Both the position numbers and the translations under genes were made by a program. DNA of 64,000 bases from Larix kaempferi. Its lineage: Eukaryota > Streptophyta > Pinopsida > Pinales > Pinaceae. Positions 34,521 to 46,690 of this stretch are shown here, piece by piece (position 1 is the first letter of the stretch; every line of letters starts with the position of its first letter). The stretch covers positions 5,456,001 through 5,520,000 of the forward strand of contig BSBM01001024.1 in assembly GCA_027924585.1 (NCBI GenBank), given 5' to 3'. The notes beneath the pieces were generated by a model. The model made no database searches and had not been told where the DNA came from. It was given only the letters and a program-made list of their open reading frames with translations.

Positions 34521-35100
34521 ATGAAATTTTTGGGATTGGCTGTTAATGAAAAAGATAAGGAAAACCCCTACAACTTGAACATTGATGTCTCAGGATTTTT
34601 AGCTAAGGTGAATATGCATGTTCCTTTCTGCAATATTTTCAAAATCCCCTCATTTCACAAAAGGGATACCAACCATTTGGGAATCCAACCAAATAAACAA
34701 ATGATAAAACAAGTCCCAATTGAACCCAAAGATTCCCCTGTCATGATTTAGAGTGTGTCGGGTGACAAATTTGGACGGTGCCCACCTTTTTACATAACTC
34801 TTGAGGTTAATGGGTTGATACTGCATAATTGCATGTTAGATTCAGGAGCTGAAGGGAATGTTATGCCTATCAGATTCATGGAACAACTTGAGCTGGTACG
34901 TACAAGGCCATATAGAAATGTGTGTGGGATGGACTCTAGAATAGTAAAAGCTATTGAGGTAATATAAAATTTTCCTGTTAGATTGGACGCATGTTCGGAT
35001 ATCGAGCTTTCGATGAATATCTTAGTCCTCGATGTCCTTGATGTCTGGGGAATGTTGCTTTCGAGGGAGTGGTCAGCTAGATTAGGGGGAAGTGTTCAGA
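34521..35100 (+). pseudogene. Gypsy element 1 aspartic protease region
   Basis: Reading frames with one stop each cover 34521-34751 and 34755-34967. The second holds LHNCMLDSGAEGNVMPIRF, the DSGA active site of the retroviral-type protease, followed by VLDVLDVWGMLLSREWSARL, a segment linking protease to the next domain in this family. Confidence 0.8.
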
Positions 35101-35790
35101 TGGATCTTACATATGCCACAATCCCAACTGGAAATGGTTCATCTATCAATTTATTCAATGAACCACCTATGCAAGAGAATGTAGAGACGCCTGGATACTT
35201 ATTTAATGAGGATATGTATTCGAGTGATGAAATTGGAAACTTCATGGTTTTGGAAAAATATTGGGAAGCAATAATACAACATCCTTTCCCATCGGACCAA
35301 GTGTCGAAGATGCACTTTGATGGGGCCCTATCTCGACATGGTGCAGGTGTTGGAATTGTCTTGACCTCACCTTCAGGAGAAGAAAACTTGTATTCTTTCC
35401 GTTTGGAGTTTGATTGCACAAATAATGTAGCCGAGTATGAAGCTTTACTTTTAGGATTGGAAATTGATCGAGAAAAGAATATCAAGTCTATAACTGTCTA
35501 GGTGATTTCGACCTTATTATATCACAAGTCAAAAATCAATTTGTCGCTAAGAATAATAGACTTAGATATTATATAAATGCAGTTTGGTACACCATTGAAT
35601 GTTTTGATGCCTTCAGAATTAAGGATTTGCCATGAGAACAAAACACTCAAGCTGATGAGTTGTTGGTCATATCCTGTACCCTCCAAGTCCCTGAGTCCTT
35701 ATAGAAAAGGAATTGCAAGGTTGAAGTCTTGTTCAGACCCCCCGTCCCCGAGGACGAACCTGCTTGAAAGGTTCGAAACTGTCGATTGAA
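35101..35790 (+). pseudogene. Additional RNase H located before RT
   Basis: The frame 34983-35501 and its continuation after a TAG contain a full RNase H pattern: KMHFDGALSRHGAGVGIVL (first Asp), CTNNVAEYEALLLGLE (Glu), then GDFDLIISQVKNQF (Asp) and, after another stop, EQNTQADELLVISC (final Asp). The type is that of the extra archaeal-like RNase H (aRNH) in Tat elements, distinct from the gypsy RNase H behind RT at 37145. Its place between protease and RT differs from the classical Tat order, where it follows the gypsy RNase H. Confidence 0.8.
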
Positions 35791-36066
35791 AAAATCTTCC
35801 GCAGATTTCCTTCCATTTATAATTAAGATTATTGGCAAGTTTTTGATGATGATGCTCAAATCATCCAGTTCCTTACTGCTTCTCAGAACACCATGGTTAA
35901 TTTTGAAGATCAACTAAAGGTAAATTCTATGGAAGGCATGGACATAACATAAATCACTTTTCCTTTAGAGGAAAAATTTAATAGGCACGACGATTTTAAG
36001 GGAAGATGCTCTGAACCAATTGATGAGGTTATTGAAATTAAAATTGGTTCTTCTTGTTCCCCAAAA

Positions 36067-37648
36067 ATGATCAAGATAGGGAGGAATACCTCTAATAAAG
36101 AAAGAAGGAAAATTGAAGAGTTAATTAGAGAATACAAGGATGTCTTTGCATGGACATACGATGATTTGAAAACTTATGACCAATCTACCATTGAGCATAC
36201 CATACCCCTTAAGGAAGGAGCTAAACCTTATCGTCAAAGGATGCGTAATGTAAATCTGAAATTAGCTCCATTGGTTAAAAAGGAATTAGAAAATATGTTA
36301 GCAGTGGGAATTATCAGGCCTGTCAGACATACTACATGGGTGTCGAATCATGTAATTGTAAGAAAGAAAAGTGGGGAGATAAGGATTTGTATTGACTTCA
36401 TAAACCTAAATCAAGCTTCCCTAAAAGAAAACTACCCATTGCCTAATATGGAAAATTTGTTGCAAAGTGTAACCGATGCTGGTGTGTTATCTCTGCTTGA
36501 TAGTTTTTCGGTATATAACCAAGTCCAAATTAAAAAAGAAGATCGTGGAAAAAAAACTTTCACCACACCCTGGGGAACATATGAGTATATACGAATGCCA
36601 TTCGAACTACTAAATGCAAGTTCAACCTTTCAAAGGGAAATGGACCATGCATTTGATGATCTGATTGGAAAAATCAGTGTGATCTATCAAGATGATTTAA
36701 CTGTATTCTCCAAAGAAATGGATGACCATGTAAAGCATTTAAAGAAAAAATTTGTTATGTGTCGGAAGTTTGGAATATCTCTAAATCCTAAGAAGTCTAC
36801 CTTTGGTGTTGATGAGGGAAAGTATTTGGGTCACATTGTTTCTAAGGAAGGTATCCGAATTGATCTTGAGCGAGTACAAGGAATCCAAGCCATAGCTCCA
36901 CCAAGAGATGTCATCTCCCTACGATCCTTTTTTGGAAAGATAAACTTTGTAAGAACATTCATTCCTAATTTAGTTGAGTTGGCCAAACCTTTGAATTCCT
37001 TACGGAAGAAAGATGTAAAGTTTGTCTGGGATAAGAAATGTGATGCGTCATTTGAATCACTAAATAAATATATTTCCTCTGCTCCTGTCTTGGTATGTCC
37101 TAATTATAATAAGGAATTCCTGATTTACTCATATAGCAGGTGTCTTGTTGCAAAAGATCGAAAGCAATCATGAACAACCGATTGCTTTCATGGGTAAAAA
37201 TCTTAGAGATTCTGAGCTAAATTATACAACCACTAAGAAACAAGATTATGCATTGGTAAAGTATTTAAAGCATTTCAGGACATGCATAGGATACTCAAAG
37301 ATATTAGCCTATCTCCCATATCAAGTGGTTAAGGATGTTTTATCTCATCATGATGGCATTGGGGTTAGAGGAAACTGGATATCTAGAATTCAAGAATATG
37401 ATATCGAGATCAAACCAATTAAGATAGTAAAAGGTCAAGGATTAGCTCAACTTATGACTGAAACCAAAGCTCAATCTACTGCTAATCATGAAGAATTGGA
37501 CATGGGAAATGCTATGGTGCTCTATATTGATGAAGATCATGAGTGGTATGAGGACATTGTTATCAATCAAAACGACACTTCTCCGTCTATGACTACATTG
37601 CACTATCGGTCACACAAAAAGACCTTATGGATGGAAGAGCCCAATTGA
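36067..37648 (+). pseudogene. Gypsy element 1 RT and RNase H
   Basis: The open frame 36067-37173 encodes most of a gypsy RT: FAWTYDDLKTYDQSTIEHTI, VRKKSGEIRICIDFINLNQA, LLDSFSVYNQVQIKKEDRGK and the active-site block ISVIYQDDLTVFSK, where YQDD replaces the usual Y-(I/L/V)-DD. After a frameshift near 37145 the RNase H follows (QPIAFMGKNLRDSELNYTTT, ALVKYLKHFRTCIGY) to the TGA at 37646. The connection to integrase is present (VKGQGLAQLMTE), but no integrase follows. Confidence 0.9.
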
Positions 37649-37689
37649 CCATAGATGCTTTGGCCCAGATCTTGCAATATTCTCCTTAA

Positions 37690-38510
37690 TATAACTATGT
37701 TTGTGACATATTTTGAGATATAACTGCGGCTCTCCTATCAATAAACTTGCGGGTTAACCACGACAATATATACTGACAACTCGCGGGTAACACCTAAAAA
37801 GTTGCATCCGCATGTTGCTGGACACTAAAATCGCGACTCACTCGCCAGTTGTCAAAAGACACACTCGCGGGTATCTCTAAATCACGAGAAAAAAAAATTA
37901 AAAGATAATTAGAGATTAGTTATGGCAGTTATTCTAACTACCATAACCTCCCCAACTAATTACCTTCCAAATCTATCCTCTCATCCTTGCTATAAATACA
38001 AGGAGAGGGCCTTGAGAAAGGGAGAAACAATTTTGATAAAAAAATGCTGGAGAAAATTCCATTGAAGGTTGAGGAGCAAGGAGCCCAGGGTTAGGTTTCA
38101 ACGATGCCGGCTACAAAGCATGTTTGGTTGATTTCCATTAATGCAAGTAATACAAAAGACTTTCCTTCCCATAAATATTTTTCTATTATATGAATCTATT
38201 TCATTGAATCTTTCATATTTATTTATATATGAGTTTCATGTTAAGTATTCATATCTGTTTAGTCAAAAGCTTTGAGAAGGGTATCTAGTTTATTGCAAGT
38301 AATTCATCTGGAGTAGTGGAGCAGGAGATTAAAGCTTAAAGCTCGGATAAGACGTCAGTTATCCAGGTATTTGTTTTGGATTTAGATCTTAGTTATTTTC
38401 AATTGAAAGAAGTATTGCATGCTACACCTGTTTGCTATTCTATCTCTGTACCTCATTTAAACGTATGTTGATGCTCTCTTAACTTCCCTATCATAGGTAG
38501 ATCTACTGCA
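37690..38510 (+). repeat. 5' LTR of gypsy element 2 (left edge approximate)
   Basis: The right end ...CTACTGCA lies 9 bp before the primer site. A TATA box, TATAAATA at 37991-37998, fits an LTR promoter. The left edge is set where gypsy element 1 coding sense fades; a TGTTTGTGAC at about 37698 is one candidate start. Two copies of ACTCGCGGGT (37779, 37863) lie in it. Confidence 0.55.
37991..37998 (+). promoter_or_regulatory. TATA box of gypsy element 2 LTR
   Basis: TATAAATA, flanked by GC-containing sequence, about 520 bp before the end of the LTR, is placed as expected for the U3 promoter. Confidence 0.6.
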
Positions 38511-38519
38511 CGACAGAAC

Positions 38520-38537
38520 TGGCGACTCCGCTGGGGA
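38520..38537 (+). other. Primer-binding site of gypsy element 2
   Basis: TGGCGACTCCGCTGGGGA is a standard plant gypsy (Tat/Ogre group) primer site, usually assigned to a tRNA-Arg primer. Confidence 0.8.
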
Positions 38538-40330
38538 GGTTCTTGTTGTTGCTCTGGGAATCCCAGGGTATTTTTCTTCAGTTTCATCATTCCTTCAGGT
38601 ATATGTGAGAATTTATAGGGTGTCTGCACCCCTTTTTGTGACCCAGACATGGTCTTGCTTGATTTTTCTTTAATTTTTATTTTTTATCAAAGCAGACCCG
38701 CGAGTTGTGCTTAGTTACAGTCACAGCTTTTTTCCTTACCCGCGAGTTGCTTACTTGTGGACCCGCGGGTGCTGCACTAACAGTCGCAGTTTTTCCTGAG
38801 AATTTTGATTTTCATCCTAGGGTTTAAGTTTTGGATCTATGCTTTGTTGATGAATTTTTAGGATTTTCTCTGTTAAGTTCTGGATCATTTGGACCTGTCT
38901 GTGGGTTTAGGCTGAGTTTTCTTGGCTCTTTTTGAGATTTGTTTGGTTTTTTTTTCTTTTTGAGTGTACTTAGGTCTTTCAAATCCATTTTATGTTTGGC
39001 ATATGCTTGGATGTTTTTCTTTATGGTCACTGGTTTGTCGAAAGGCAGTCTAAGATCTTGTTTGATTCTTTGCTTTCTTCTTTATGTCAGTTGATTACAT
39101 AGTGTCTATATACTGGACTTAGTTACTTCTTGCTTCCTGGAAGAAATTTTTTGGGTTTGTTATCTTCATATTATTTTGAGAGTAGATTTCTGAGTTTTAT
39201 AGGTTTAGGTACAGTCATATTATACTTGCATTTTATAGTGTTCTTGTCTTGTTTATATTTATTTTCCATTCCTTTCGTTAAAGAGAAAAACAAAAAGAGA
39301 AAGTACTTTCTTTTGAGCAAGAGCATTTATTTTTCTAGATTTTAGTTGTATATGCTAACTCTTTGAAAAAGTAAAAAACATTTTAAGTTAATTTTAGGTT
39401 TACTTTGCAAGCTTTTGATTTTGAAAGATAAGCGAAAAGAAAAATTGTGAAAATAATTTGCATTTTATACACTTTTCTTTTTCAATTGTAACCATCTTGC
39501 ACACACATTCACTCCTTTATGAGTAAGTAAAATCCCTAAAAAGAAGATTTTAAGTTAAAATCTAATAGCAACTTTTTCTTTCTAGGGAACACATACCAAC
39601 TAGCTTAGGCTAGGGTTTTGGATTAGATCATCTTAAACTATCCAAAACCATTTTAACTCAAAATCGTAGTGAACTATTTTTAGGTAAATCCACCTTTGTG
39701 GAAGGTGTTCCGAGAAGCTCCACTCAAACCAGATTCAAGCACGAGGTTGTGTGAGGTTGATTAGTTGGGGATTACCCCCCACTTTTCAATCGAGCATCTA
39801 CTAGGACTGATATGTGTACGGGGATCCACCAGTACCTTGTGCGCTATTAGATTTATGGCTTAGTTAACATGTTCATGCATGTTAGTTCGACCTATGACTG
39901 TCCCCCCAGAATATTTTTGCATTGTTGGTAGCCTTAGTATCTTGACCATGAGGGATCTACACAGGTGAGAGTGAAATAATATTTTCACTTCACCTAGGAC
40001 AAATATGGGCGGAAATCCTCTGTAGTTCTTTAGGAAGGTGGTTGGGTGATTCCAACACTTGGCCCCATCGTGACTGTACCATGGACCCCAGATAATTATT
40101 CTTCATTACTCCACTACCTTTTTCTGGGCCCTAATCATCCAAGACTCCCCTTTGGGAGACTATCTATTTGATTGGTCTGGATCACTATAGGAAATTTTGT
40201 AGCAGTGTGCTGTGTGTTTTCTGTTGTTCTAGCGGCCCCTAGGTTTATTACATAGAACATTTTTGTTGTAATTGTGGAGGACCAACCTCCTCGTAGGTCA
40301 AGAAGGTTGAGAAAGCTTCATCCACTCACT
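38538..40330 (+). other. Untranslated leader of gypsy element 2
   Basis: About 1.8 kb without a supported ORF lies between primer site and gag. Long leaders are usual in Tat elements. Two ACCCGCGAGT motifs (38696, 38738) are the reverse complement of motifs in the LTR. Confidence 0.6.
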
Positions 40331-42440
40331 ATGGAGCCTCCATCGCCACCTTAGGGGCGCAAAACAGATTCAAGTGGTTCTTTTGAACTAACTGGCACAA
40401 CTAAACCCCCTAGAGAACCTCAACTCCTTTCTCAAGCGTCATCGGTCTCGCAGACCATGGAGGTTGAATATTTTCCAACATGAGACTTTGCAAGACACTT
40501 CAACCCTCCCTTAACAAGACCAGATGATCCATTGTTAGAAAGAGTTGCTTCTTTAGGATTACCTGAGTTAAGTGTATATAGATTTACACCAGGACTTAAT
40601 ATGGAAAATATAGGGGATGGATCAGGAGTTCCACATACTCCCACATCGGCTATTAGACCTAGAGGTTTGTCTCTTCGACACATTAATACACCAATACCGA
40701 GCTTGTTGCAGATGTCTTCTTCTCTGAGCACTTCTTTTAGTTTCAATGGTGGACCCTCAGGAACATCTACTACTTAGTTTGCGTTGAGATCTGCTTCTTT
40801 TGGATCCACTATTGGTTCAGCTAATATCCCTTTTTCAGGGATATCTACAATATCATACACATCTTCCCCTTTCATTCAATAGTTCCAGGTTAACCCCATC
40901 TCAACTCCTTTCAATAAAGGATTTCCTTGGCATGGATGGCATATTGCTCCTTTTGCACCGTTTGTAGGCTCAATGCCTACCCCTTCTATTGCACAAATTC
41001 TGAGTTTCAATCCCTTTAAAGTATTTAATGTACATTCTTCAAATGTTCAAACTTCCAATGTGCCTGTAGGAAGTACTCGTTTTAAACTTTTTGGTGGAGG
41101 AGGCAGTAATAATTATACTCATACTCCATTCAGAAGTACCTACACTCAGCCGCAATGGACTGGGACACAAGGAAGCAATCTGTTGTCTTATGGATGGAGC
41201 AATTTCCAAAATACATTTTCATCGCAACCAATGGCTGGGGGCAACCCCAACCAACCTTATGAGAGTCATGGTTTTGGTGGTTCTCGTTACCAGATTCCTC
41301 AAAACCAAATGCCATGGCCAAGGCCCCACTTACCTTTTCTGGCAACTTTGAATCTGCTAGATCTTTCAAAGTTAATGGATGATCCCGTGCAACATAATCC
41401 TGCTTGGCCTCCGGTCCCAACCAAACTCCCTTAAGACATTCCTAAGTTTGGAGGAAAAACTGGTGAAGACCCAGGGGACCATGTCGCCACATTTCATCTG
41501 TGGTGCTCCTCGAACTCGCTAAATGATGACTTGATCGGATTGAGACTCTTTCAAAGAACCTTGACTGGTGTTGCAGCCAAATCGTATATCGAGTTACCGG
41601 CACAACTTACAACAACTTTTGTGATTTAGCGACGATTTTCCTGAACCATTTCCAGCTTCCTGTCAGGTATGATTCCAACATAGACCTTCTATATACCTTT
41701 AGAAAGAACAAAGCCACTCATATATCTGATCATATTCAGGAGTGGAGAAGATGGAAATGACTCATTAAAGTTGAGATTCCCCCGTAATTTCTATTGGAGT
41801 GGTTTTTGAAATCACTGTTACCGTACATCTCCAAAGATGTGTCAACTTCTGGGGTTAATTCTGAGGAAGAAGCCATTCTAAGGACCCAACATCTTGACTT
41901 GACTTTATGCTTAGTTCGGGATCCTTTATGAAATCATTCCAGATGCACCTAGGTCAAACATCGATCTTGGTAAACCTAAACCTAGACCACATGCCGATGG
42001 CATTGTAGGTTCAACCAAATCATCCACATCAGAAGCTTTGACTAAGCAAGTCCATGCACTCTTGGTAAAGCATTCTGTTGCAAAAGAAACTACAGTTGCA
42101 TCCTCCCCTTCACAAACATAAATTGTACAAAATGTGTAGTCAAATCAAAAGGGTTATCGACAACCCAACAACAAGAAAATGGGAAAGAAAGGGGAAGGAA
42201 ACCAACAAAATCCCAAATCCACCGAAAATGTAGAGGAGGGAAAAAGACAAAAGAAGAAGGTGAAGTTTCCTTGCAAACTTTGTAAAGAAGATCACCTTAC
42301 TCATCAATGTCCTCTAATGGATGAAGCCCAGAAGCTGTTAAGTCAAAATAAACCGGTTGTCCTGAAGGATCCTTTTCCCAAAAGGACAAAACCCAGCTTT
42401 TGGCAGCTCTATTACTGGGGGCACTCATCATGCCACACAT
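40331..42440 (+). pseudogene. Gypsy element 2 gag with zinc knuckle
   Basis: One frame runs from the ATG at 40331 to beyond 41600, interrupted only by stops that fit Gln or Arg codons (near 40352, 40480, 40775, 40879, 41432). The first 350 codons are Ser/Pro/Asn/Gly-rich. The capsid core follows (IPKFGGKTGEDPGDHVATFH; LIGLRLFQRTLTGVAAKSYI), shifts frame near 41610 and continues (FLNHFQLPVRYDSN; HIQEWRRWK). The nucleocapsid knuckle CKLCKEDHLTHQC lies in the open frame 42179-42442; it has three residues between the second Cys and the His, rather than the common four. Confidence 0.85.
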
Positions 42441-42759
42441 GATGATCAATCCTAGATCAATATGGTTAATTCAAATGCTTTACTACAAACAAGAGCCATA
42501 AATTATACCCCGGATATGCAATAGAAAGACAAAGAAATCCCTGAGTCATATGTTCCTCTTCATATAGAGAGACCTACAGATCCTATGCCGAAGATACCGA
42601 AAGGTGTCTATAAACGGGAAACGCACAAACCTACTACACGAGCCACTCCAAACTACTCAGTTGCAGAGGACCTAGCCCAAACGCTGTGTGCTATGTCCAC
42701 TCTAGAAGTTCTGCAAAGCTTCCCATCACAACGAAATGCACTTTTAGCCTAAATAGGGA

Positions 42760-43560
42760 GTATGGATTCGTCAAGTATGCTAGCTAGATTTGATATGGAT
42801 AATATCAAACCTCGGTTTCCCTTTCACGTGGCCTTCCAAATCGAAGTAGTTCATGGTTCAAAAACCATTGCATGAATGGTAGTGGATGAAGGCACGTCAA
42901 CGTGCGTAATGTCTATCTCTTGTTGGCAAGCCTTGGACTCTCCAAAGTTATCCCCTTCAGTTACATTACTTAATGATTTTGATGGGATATCCTTCCATCC
43001 GCATGGAATCTTACCCTCATTTGAGATCTAAATTCCTGGTAAGGTAGTGTCAGTATAGGTGGAAGTTGTAGATGCTTCTCTCGACTACAATTTGTTGTTG
43101 GAAAGAAGTTGGATGTATGCAATGCAAGCCATTCCTTCATTTGTTTTTTGGGTACTTATGTTCCCCCGTGAAGGAAATATCGTCACGATTGACCAACTAT
43201 CCTTTGCCCGAAAAAACAACACAACTCCTTCAGTTTCAAATATCCCGTGGATTGATCAAGCCCGTCCGCCTAGTGAGAGTGTAGGAGTAGGTATGTACTC
43301 ATCTTTGATGGACACCTTTGATTTACCCGCTCTTGTAAATTATATTGGTTCGACGAGTAACACTAACATGTCATATAAGGAGGTATTCATAGTTGTTCAA
43401 ACAACTCATCCTTGGATTCTTCCTACTCAAGAGGAACCAATTGTGCCCCTATCCATCGCAGAAGTGACTTATCAAGCATCACAAAATGTTGCGATAGATT
43501 ATTCTCGACTCCTTCGGTCTCCATGGAGTCAAATATTGGTAATGCACCTACATGGGAAAT
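42760..43560 (+). pseudogene. Gypsy element 2 protease region
   Basis: After stops, VVDEGTSTCVMS near 42880 is the protease active site of this family, which uses DEGAS-type rather than DSGA. It is followed by LNDFDGISFHPHGILPSFE and, in the open frame 43059-43562, LDYNLLLERSWMYAM and NIVTIDQLSF. Confidence 0.75.
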
Positions 43561-43618
43561 GAACTCCACCCATTCCTTCGATTTTTTAGACACGGTTTTA
43601 CCATTATATTAAGCTATT

Positions 43619-45400
43619 ATGGAAGCTATGGTAGGTTTGGATCATCCTCGGGAACATATGCATCACAAATCCTATTTCCTTCCAGATCTGAACATAATTG
43701 AGAATGGAGAGTTTGCAGTGAGACCTGGTGGAGATGTTGACTTGTCCATCAACCCTTTAACAAAACAGACAATTTTCGCTAAAGGTAATATGGAAAATAT
43801 TTCAACAACTATCCCGATCAATATTTCCCCCAAATCGAATGTCATGGAAAATATTTTCATTGGCGCAAATTGTTCTTCGCAAGAGATCAACTTGTACACC
43901 AACTTATTTAAAGAATTCTGCAATGTTTTCGCCTGGTCATATGAGGAGATTCCAGGCATCGATCCTTCCATCTTCGAACACGTCATTACTACATATCCTA
44001 ATGTGAAACCAGTTCGGTAAAATCTTCGTCCAGTTAACCCTAGAAAAGTTGCGTCCATCAAGGCTGAGGATGAAAAGCTCGTCCATCAAGGCTGAGGTTG
44101 AAAAGCTCCTCAAATCCGGTTTCATTTTTCCTATCGACATGACGAAGTGGGTGTCTAACCCAGTCCCGGTTGATAAAAATCAAGGTACCATACGTGTGTG
44201 CATAGATTTTAGAGACCTCAATAAAGCCTGTCCAAAAGAAAACTATCCCACACCATTTATCGATCAAATTATTGATGCATGTGCGAGCCATGAATTTTTT
44301 TTCTTTCATGATGGTTTTTCGGGATATAACCGAATTCAAATCAAACCCGAAGACCAGCATAAAATGACTTTCATATGTCCCTCGGTACCTTTTCCTATAG
44401 GAAAATGTCGTTTGGGTTGAATAATGTTGGGGCTACTTTCTAGCGAGCTATGGACTTTGCTTATCATGACATCAAATACGTGGTTAAACCTTACTTGGAT
44501 GATCTACCTGTGCAATCTCGAAAGAGAAAAGATCATCCTGAACACTTACGACTTGTGTTCGAATGATGCAGATACTACAATATTCAATTAAACGCCAACA
44601 AATGTGTATTTTGTGTTGAGTCTAGACGACTACTTGGTTTCATTGTGTCTAATCGAGGGATTATGGTCGATCCTTTGAAAATTGAGGCCATTGTTAAATT
44701 GCCTCCTCCTCGCACTATCTAACAACTTCAAAGTTTACAAGGCATGTCCAATTTTCTTAGACGCTTTATTATCAACTATGCTAAGATCACTAAATTTTTC
44801 ATGCGATTGCTTAAACATGATACCCACTTTTTATGGGACGAGGATGCATAAAAATCTTTTGATGCTTTGAAAAAAACGCTCTTGTCAGCCCCCTTGTTGA
44901 GCCCACCAGATTATACTCAAGATTTTCTTCTATATCTAGATGCATTTGTTTCCACCATTGGCACAGTAGTAGTTCAGGAAGATGACAAAATCCAAGAGCA
45001 TGTCATTTATTACCTCTCTTGCGCGCTCGTAACTCCTGGACTTAAGTACTCTCACATCGAGAAATTTGCATTAGCTGTTGTGTGTGTCGTTAAGAGGCTG
45101 TGTCATTATATTTTATTGTGAACAACCACAATAATAGCAGATGTTAATCCTTTCCAATATGTTTTAACCCAACGCATTGTCAGGGGTAAATTCAACAAGT
45201 GGATTGTCATCTTGCAAGAATTTGATCTTACATTTCAATCTGCTAATTCAAAAAAGTCTTTGGTGTTCGCGGAACTAAAATCTGAGTTTCCTAGTGATGT
45301 AACGCGTGATGAAGAAGATCTATCATTCCCTGATGAACACATATTCCTCATTTCAACCTACGATACGTGGTATGGAGACATTTTAATATATCTCTAGACT
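43619..45400 (+). pseudogene. Gypsy element 2 RT and RNase H
   Basis: RT opens with EFCNVFAWSYEEIPGIDPSI (near 43910) and contains TIRVCIDFRDLNKACPKENY (near 44190), FHDGFSGYNRIQIKPEDQHK, then in another frame FGLNNVGATF, the catalytic YLDD near 44490, and FIVSNRGIMVDPLKIEAIVK. The RNase H part includes DYTQDFLLYLDAFVSTIG and IQEHVIYYLSCALV (44867-45121). A duplicated short phrase near 44055-44100 (AAGCTCGTCCATCAAGGCTGAGG twice, partly) adds a frameshift. At least five stops fit C-to-T changes. RNase H passes to integrase without a domain in between. Confidence 0.88.
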
Positions 45401-45489
45401 TTGAAGTGTCCGCCAACTTTCTCTAGAGAGGAACGACGAAAGCTTAGGCATCATGCCAAGAACTACCTCATTATTTCTGATACGCTATA

Positions 45490-46611
45490 TAGATGGGGAT
45501 TAGATTTGATATTATGTCGTTGTTTGACTCTGGATGAAGCCGAGTAAGTATTGAATGATGCTCATAGTGGAGCCTGTGGGGGTCATCTTTCGGGGTTGGA
45601 AACAACCCAGAAAATACTGCGTGCTGGGTATTTTTGGCCCACCATCTTCAAAGATTGTGTGGAAGCCATGAAACACTATCGTCTGTGTCATTTTTTCACA
45701 AAGAAAATACAAGCACACCCATCTCCTCTTCACCCTATTATCACAACAAGTCCCTTCAGCAAGTGGGGATTGATTACATGACTTGTAACCCAGTTTCTAC
45801 TGGGGGACATCGATACATCATCATTGCAGTCGACTACTTTACAAAGTGGGCCGAGGCAATTCCTACTGTGAAAACAAATGGAGAAACCACAACCTATTTC
45901 GTTTTCAATCAGATCATTGCTAGGTTCGGCATACCTAAAGAGATCGTCACTAATCATGGTAGACATTTCCAGAACTACATGATGACAGAGTTGACCACTA
46001 TGCTAGGATTTCGACAAGAACACTCGTCTCCGTTTTATCCACAGGCGAATGGTCAAGTTGAAGCGATCAACAAAACTTTGAAAACTATTCTTCAATGTAC
46101 CGTTAATACTGGTAGGTCAAACTGGCACGTCATATTGTATCCGGATCTTTGGGAATATTGTTCTAATATCAAGACTTCTATTGGTTTCTCACCATTTCAA
46201 CTCGTTCACGGGATGGAGTCAGTCACACCGATTGAATGTGAGATTCCATCATTGAAGTTTTCTATCCAACTACTACCCGAAACTTCTGCTTTGGAAGAAC
46301 GATTGCTTCATTTAGAACAATTGGATGAACAACGCCGCAATGTGCTCATTTCTAATGAAGCTCATAAGAACCGAATCAAACACCAATATGAAAATTCTGT
46401 AAAACCTAGGGTATTCTCTGAAGGAGACTTTGTTTTGGTTTACGATCAACAAAAGGATCCCTTGGGGGCAGGAAAGTTCAAGTCTATGTGGCTCAGACCC
46501 TATATTGTTTCTAAAGTCTTGAAGAAAGGTCAATATGAGTTGACGGATTATTATGGTTTTAAGCAGCCCGAGCCTAGAAACGGACTCTACTTGAAAAAGT
46601 ATTTTGCCTAG
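45490..46611 (+). pseudogene. Gypsy element 2 integrase
   Basis: The zinc-binding part (HSGACGGHLSGLETTQK, then a Cys pair HYRLCHFFTKK) lies in 45551-45781. The core lies in the long open frame to 46611: AVDYFTKWAEAIP (first Asp), EIVTNHGRHFQN, and PFYPQANGQVEAINK (Glu). In this family the middle block reads TDHG, so the second catalytic Asp is replaced by Asn. The C-terminal DNA-binding part (FSEGDFVLVYDQQKDPLGAG) ends in PEPRNGLYLKKYFA and a stop. A frameshift near 45775 separates the two parts. Confidence 0.9.
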
Positions 46612-46690
46612 GAATATATGCTTTTTCTTTTACTATAGCTGTACATGTTTGTAGAGTTAGTTCTTTTTAGACTTTGCATATGTGTCTTCT

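Larger units (their letters stand above)
30121..37690 (+). mobile_element. Ty3/gypsy element 1 (Tat-like), 3'-truncated
   Basis: It comprises a 5' LTR (30121-33702), a primer site (33708-33724), gag remnants, protease, an extra RNase H, RT and the gypsy RNase H up to 37648. Integrase and the 3' LTR are missing; the sequence changes into the LTR of gypsy element 2 near 37690. The extra RNase H lies between protease and RT. Many stops show that it is dead. Confidence 0.85.
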
